NCBI GenBank assembly: GCA_003520455.1
Contig: DOUV01000068.1
Span: 1 to 9,656, forward strand
Reading direction: 5' to 3'
Length of the DNA: 9,656 nucleotides
From: Chloroflexota bacterium
GTDB taxonomy: Bacteria > Chloroflexota > Anaerolineae > Ardenticatenales > Ardenticatenaceae
Each line of letters starts with the position of its first letter. Within the stretch, counting starts at the first letter, position 1. Under the pieces are notes generated by a model that was given only the letters and a program-made list of their open reading frames with translations, made no database searches and was not told the origin of the DNA. Positions 7,759 through 9,656 of this stretch are shown in pieces. A program made the translations under genes and the position numbers.

Positions 7759-8445
7759 TTAGGGGCGCTCGAATTTGTAGCCGAGACCACGGACCGTCAT
7801 CAAGTATTTTGGATCGCCGGGATCATCCTCAATCTTGGCCCGCAAGCGGCGGATGTACACCGCCACCTGATTGCTGTAGCCCTCGTATTCGTACCCCCAC
7901 ACCGAATTGAGCAGAATATCGTGCGTCAGGGTGCGGCCGGCATTGCGCATCAGGCAGTGCAACAACCGGAACTCAATCGGGGTGAGTTCGGCCCACCTGC
8001 CATTCTCCCAGACCACCCGGTTGGTCACGGGATCGAGGCGCAGTTCGCCGACGTGAAGCTGGGTGTGGGAGTCGGCCATCGCAAAGGCCTCCGTCCGGCG
8101 CATGACCGCCTTCACGCGAGCCAACAACTCGCTCGGCTCGAACGGCTTGGCCAGGTAGTCATCCGCGCCCAGTTCCAGGCCGACCACCTTGTCGCCCGTC
8201 TCCCCCTTGGCGGAGAGGAAAATAACCGGCACCTCATATTTCTGTCTGATGCGGCGGCAGACCTCGTATCCGTCGAGGTGGGGCATCATCACGTCGAGGA
8301 TCACCAGATCGATCGGCTCCTCCTCGATTATGCGGAGGGCATCGCGCCCATTGTCGGCGGTTTTCACATCGTAGCCTTCTTCTTTGAGAAGAAAGCTCGT
8401 CATCTTGACGCTCGGGGCATCGTCATCAACAACCAGAACCTGCAT
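7759..8445 (-). CDS. OmpR/PhoB-family two-component response regulator
   Basis: This is a full-length 228-residue DNA-binding response regulator. The receiver domain (about 1-117) has the acidic pocket D7-D8-D9, the phospho-acceptor D51 in VILDVMMP, S78 in the conserved Ser/Thr position (VIFLSAK) and the signalling lysine K100 in KPF. After a short linker, the winged-helix output domain (about 130-227) shows the family signatures LTPIEFRLL (154-162), the recognition-helix region SNQVAVYIRRLRAKIE (191-206) and the wing VRGLGYKFE (218-226). The ATG at 8445 is supported by AAGGAG 8 nt upstream. It acts as a cytoplasmic transcription factor phosphorylated by a sensor kinase. No kinase gene flanks it on the right or before the giant gene, so it is an orphan within this window. 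The target genes are unknown. Its position upstream of the surface-protein operon on the same strand makes a regulatory link possible but unproven. Confidence 0.96.
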   Translation of the reverse strand: MQVLVVDDDAPSVKMTSFLLKEEGYDVKTADNGRDALRIIEEEPIDLVILDVMMPHLDGYEVCRRIRQKYEVPVIFLSAKGETGDKVVGLELGADDYLAKPFEPSELLARVKAVMRRTEAFAMADSHTQLHVGELRLDPVTNRVVWENGRWAELTPIEFRLLHCLMRNAGRTLTHDILLNSVWGYEYEGYSNQVAVYIRRLRAKIEDDPGDPKYLMTVRGLGYKFERP

Positions 8446-8453
8446 CGCCTCGG

Positions 8454-8459
8454 CTCCTT
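8454..8459 (-). promoter_or_regulatory. Strong Shine-Dalgarno site of the response regulator
   Basis: On the minus strand AAGGAG (within TAAGGAGCC) stands 8 nt before the ATG at 8445. This is near-consensus and well spaced, and it fixes the start codon. Confidence 0.85.
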
Positions 8460-8645
8460 ACCCCAGGGAAAGGGGCACCCAACCGGTCTATCCTCGGAAA
8501 GGCTCATACACAAAAGAGGGCGTCGGTCTCACCCGGTTCTCAAGAGGCGCACCGGCGATCGAGCCCTCGCGTCGTCGCGGCTCTCGCGCATCTGCTGGTC
8601 CCCACCATCAGAAGACGAAATGGCGGACTGCACGCTGTTTGCGAG

Positions 8646-8674
8646 ATTGTAACACTGGAAGCATTCACACACAA
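8646..8674 (-). promoter_or_regulatory. Candidate sigma-70-type promoter with extended -10 for the response regulator
   Basis: On the minus strand, TTGTGT (8669-8674) is followed after exactly 17 nt by TACAAT (8646-8651). TACAAT matches five of six bases of TATAAT and is preceded by TGT, the extended -10 arrangement TGn. The -35 box is weak (TTG only). Transcription would begin near 8639, giving a leader of about 195 nt before the ATG at 8445. This is a pattern match only. Confidence 0.4.
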
Positions 8675-8679
8675 GCACT

Positions 8680-9160
8680 GAATGAATCCCCCAATGGTCA
8701 CCTATTGGCCCAAAATCACTCAAACAACGGCTGACCTTCGCACAATTCGTGCGCCTGGATCTCAACAACCGGCAGATGTCGAAGAATCACTCGAACCCCT
8801 CGTGCCTCGGCCCTGTCAATCCGGCCAGGATCTGAGCGCGATGGGGCGTCTCCCCGATGAAATAAACGCAGAAACAACCTTCGTTCGAGCTCCGCTTACG
8901 CCACATCTGACAAATTGAGGGCCCAAATCGGGCGTCCGAGGCGTTGGCCCGGACGGCTCCGGCGGCGCGAGGTCCTGTACAGAGGTGTCGTACCCGCGCG
9001 CACCGATTCCCAATCGATCGCCGGAGGCTACGAATCATCGGCGCACTGGCGAGGTTCATTGCACCGCGCCCCGCTCGGGTCCGGCTGAGTTGGCCGCGGC
9101 GGCGGGGCTTCTCAAGACAGACCAGAGCGCGGCAGCGGGCCGCTCCACCTGATGCCCCGA
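8680..9160. other. Gene-free GC-rich stretch
   Basis: I see no gene, RNA or repeat I can support here. A minus-strand frame (8787-9287) is open for 166 codons. Its translation is Arg/Cys/Ala-rich without domain-like pattern and it has no ribosome binding site, so I treat it as chance in GC-rich DNA. Confidence 0.5.
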
Positions 9161-9345
9161 AAAAATCATAATTGATTATGATGAATGACGGACAGAGCCA
9201 GGCTGAAGATACGCCAGAATCCTTGAAATACGTTACGGTTATCCGGGGAGGCACCCATCGGACAAAACGCCTATTCGAGAAGAACAAAGCCGTATTCTAT
9301 ACTACCTGGGCGCATAGGGCCAACCATACTCACACCCCGTGTATA
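9160..9345. promoter_or_regulatory. AT-rich island with possible regulatory function
   Basis: Base composition drops abruptly to AT-rich, from the run gaaaaaatcataattgatt to about gtgtatagcg, between GC-rich flanks. It holds the palindrome listed separately and weak promoter-like pairs on both strands, for example minus-strand TTGGCC then TAGAAT at an 18-nt spacing near 9285-9320. It could be a regulatory or foreign remnant. No gene is convincingly attached. Confidence 0.3.
9166..9181. repeat. Operator-like palindrome TCATAAT-TG-ATTATGA
   Basis: Two perfect 7-bp arms (9166-9172 and 9175-9181) flank a 2-bp centre. This size and symmetry fit a dimeric regulator's binding site. The palindrome overlaps the possible ATG starts at 9178 and 9181 of a weak plus-strand frame, which is probably not real. 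No known regulator consensus is claimed. Confidence 0.5.
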
Positions 9346-9363
9346 GCGCAGAGTCGTGGGCGA

Positions 9364-9384
9364 GTGTGGGACCGCCGCCCACAC
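9364..9384. repeat. Inverted repeat GTGTGGG / CCCACAC
   Basis: The 7-bp perfect arms (9364-9370 and 9378-9384) enclose a 7-nt loop. It is the first of several inverted repeats in the gene-free right end. It lacks a T-tract. Confidence 0.5.
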
Positions 9385-9526
9385 GCAGGGCAGAGCAGGC
9401 CCGGCGCACCCAGGCGGCCCACTTTTTTTGCGCGCTCCCCTTGGGGGACAGGCCCCGGCACGACTTCCCCCCCCGCCCCACGGCCCGGCGGTGGTTGGCC
9501 GCTGAGTGAAGTGAAGTCCTCGTGCG

Positions 9527-9564
9527 CGGCGCTGACGTTCAAAGCCAGTGCCTGGTCAGCGCTG
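9527..9564. repeat. Inverted repeat CGGCGCTGAC / GTCAGCGCTG
   Basis: The 10-bp arms (9527-9536 and 9555-9564, one G-T pair) enclose 18 nt, inside which CAG/CTG can pair. The heptamer AAAGCCA occurs in the loop and again just after the right arm. It could be a structured RNA or the end of a mobile repeat. Confidence 0.5.
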
Positions 9565-9625
9565 AAAGCCACGAACTTCATCAGGCCCCCTAGAGCGCCG
9601 GTCAAGGAGTCACCGAGACGATTGC

Positions 9626-9648
9626 AAAGCGCCTTGTGAAGGTGCTTT
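9626..9648. repeat. Hairpin AAAGCGCC / GGTGCTTT at the right edge
   Basis: An 8-bp stem (9626-9633 with 9641-9648, one G-T pair) closes the 7-nt loop TTGTGAA. T9623-A9650 and G9624-C9649 can extend the stem across a one-base bulge. It looks like an anticodon arm but does not sit in a tRNA (see rejected items). The window ends 8 nt later. Confidence 0.5.
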
Positions 9649-9656
9649 CAGGTTCG

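Noticed and set aside
8787..9287. Minus-strand open frame of 166 codons
   Set aside because: Its translation is rich in Arg, Ala and Cys with no domain-like pattern and no ribosome binding site. Part of it crosses the AT-rich island and part the GC-rich flank with no coherent codon use.
9330..9605. Minus-strand frame of 91 codons with a CPAC motif
   Set aside because: It contains only one Cys pair, the middle is Gly/Pro low complexity, and it runs through the inverted-repeat cluster. A short true gene beginning at 9581 (MKFVAFSADQ) cannot be excluded, but nothing supports it beyond a G-run.
9172..9639. Plus-strand open frame of 155 codons whose first 50 residues look fairly protein-like
   Set aside because: The track start is TTG, with ATGs a few bases further on. 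There is no Shine-Dalgarno site, and after about residue 60 the translation becomes Arg/Pro low complexity through GC-rich inverted repeats. At most a decayed remnant.
9603..9656. Possible tRNA-His: the loop TTGTGAA with an 8-bp stem, followed by GGTTCG
   Set aside because: Fitting GTG as the anticodon puts the TTC of GGTTCG inside the T-stem rather than the T-loop. Upstream there is no D-arm or plausible acceptor stem. I keep it only as a hairpin.
1..9656. CRISPR array, insertion sequence with transposase, phage or toxin-antitoxin genes
   Set aside because: I found no regularly spaced identical repeats outside coding modules. There are no transposase, integrase or nuclease motifs and no small paired genes on either strand.

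Overview
The window is GC-rich bacterial DNA and every convincing gene lies on the minus strand. The style of the exported proteins points to Chloroflexota (for example an Anaerolineae-like lineage). One protein ends in a long Thr-Pro repeat tail, one giant protein is built of Ig/FnIII-like modules with a Phe-Leu-Pro-Leu box near its C-terminus, and a third is an Asp-box beta-propeller. This assignment is inference from protein style; no rRNA or other marker gene is present.

Layout, in the direction of transcription (right to left). From 9656 to about 8680 I find no credible gene. This stretch holds an AT-rich island (about 9160-9345) with a 7+7 bp palindrome, and a GC-rich segment (about 9360-9656) with several inverted repeats. 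A candidate extended -10 promoter at 8646-8674 faces an OmpR/PhoB-type response regulator (7759-8445), which has a strong Shine-Dalgarno site and a leader of roughly 195 nt. No histidine kinase is visible beside it. A gene-free spacer (7407-7758) follows, with two long imperfect hairpins.

The left 7.4 kb is a probable three-gene operon. It starts with a secreted protein of about 1,600 residues (2556-7367) made of at least five A-type, four B-type and two C-type beta-sandwich modules. An FnIII-like domain, a jelly-roll-like domain and a Pro-rich tail follow. Next comes a single-pass membrane TPR protein (1026-2492) whose outer part ends in a Thr-Pro tail. Last is a membrane-anchored or exported Asp-box (BNR/YCF48-like) beta-propeller (1021 running off the left edge). 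The spacings are about 63 and 4 nt.

Inferred working model: the three proteins act together at the cell surface. The TPR protein would serve as a membrane scaffold, and the giant repeat protein and the propeller would serve as adhesion, binding or surface-layer components. The sequence shows no enzyme active site in these three, so the function is unproven. The response regulator may be unrelated to the operon or may control a neighbouring gene; the window does not decide this.
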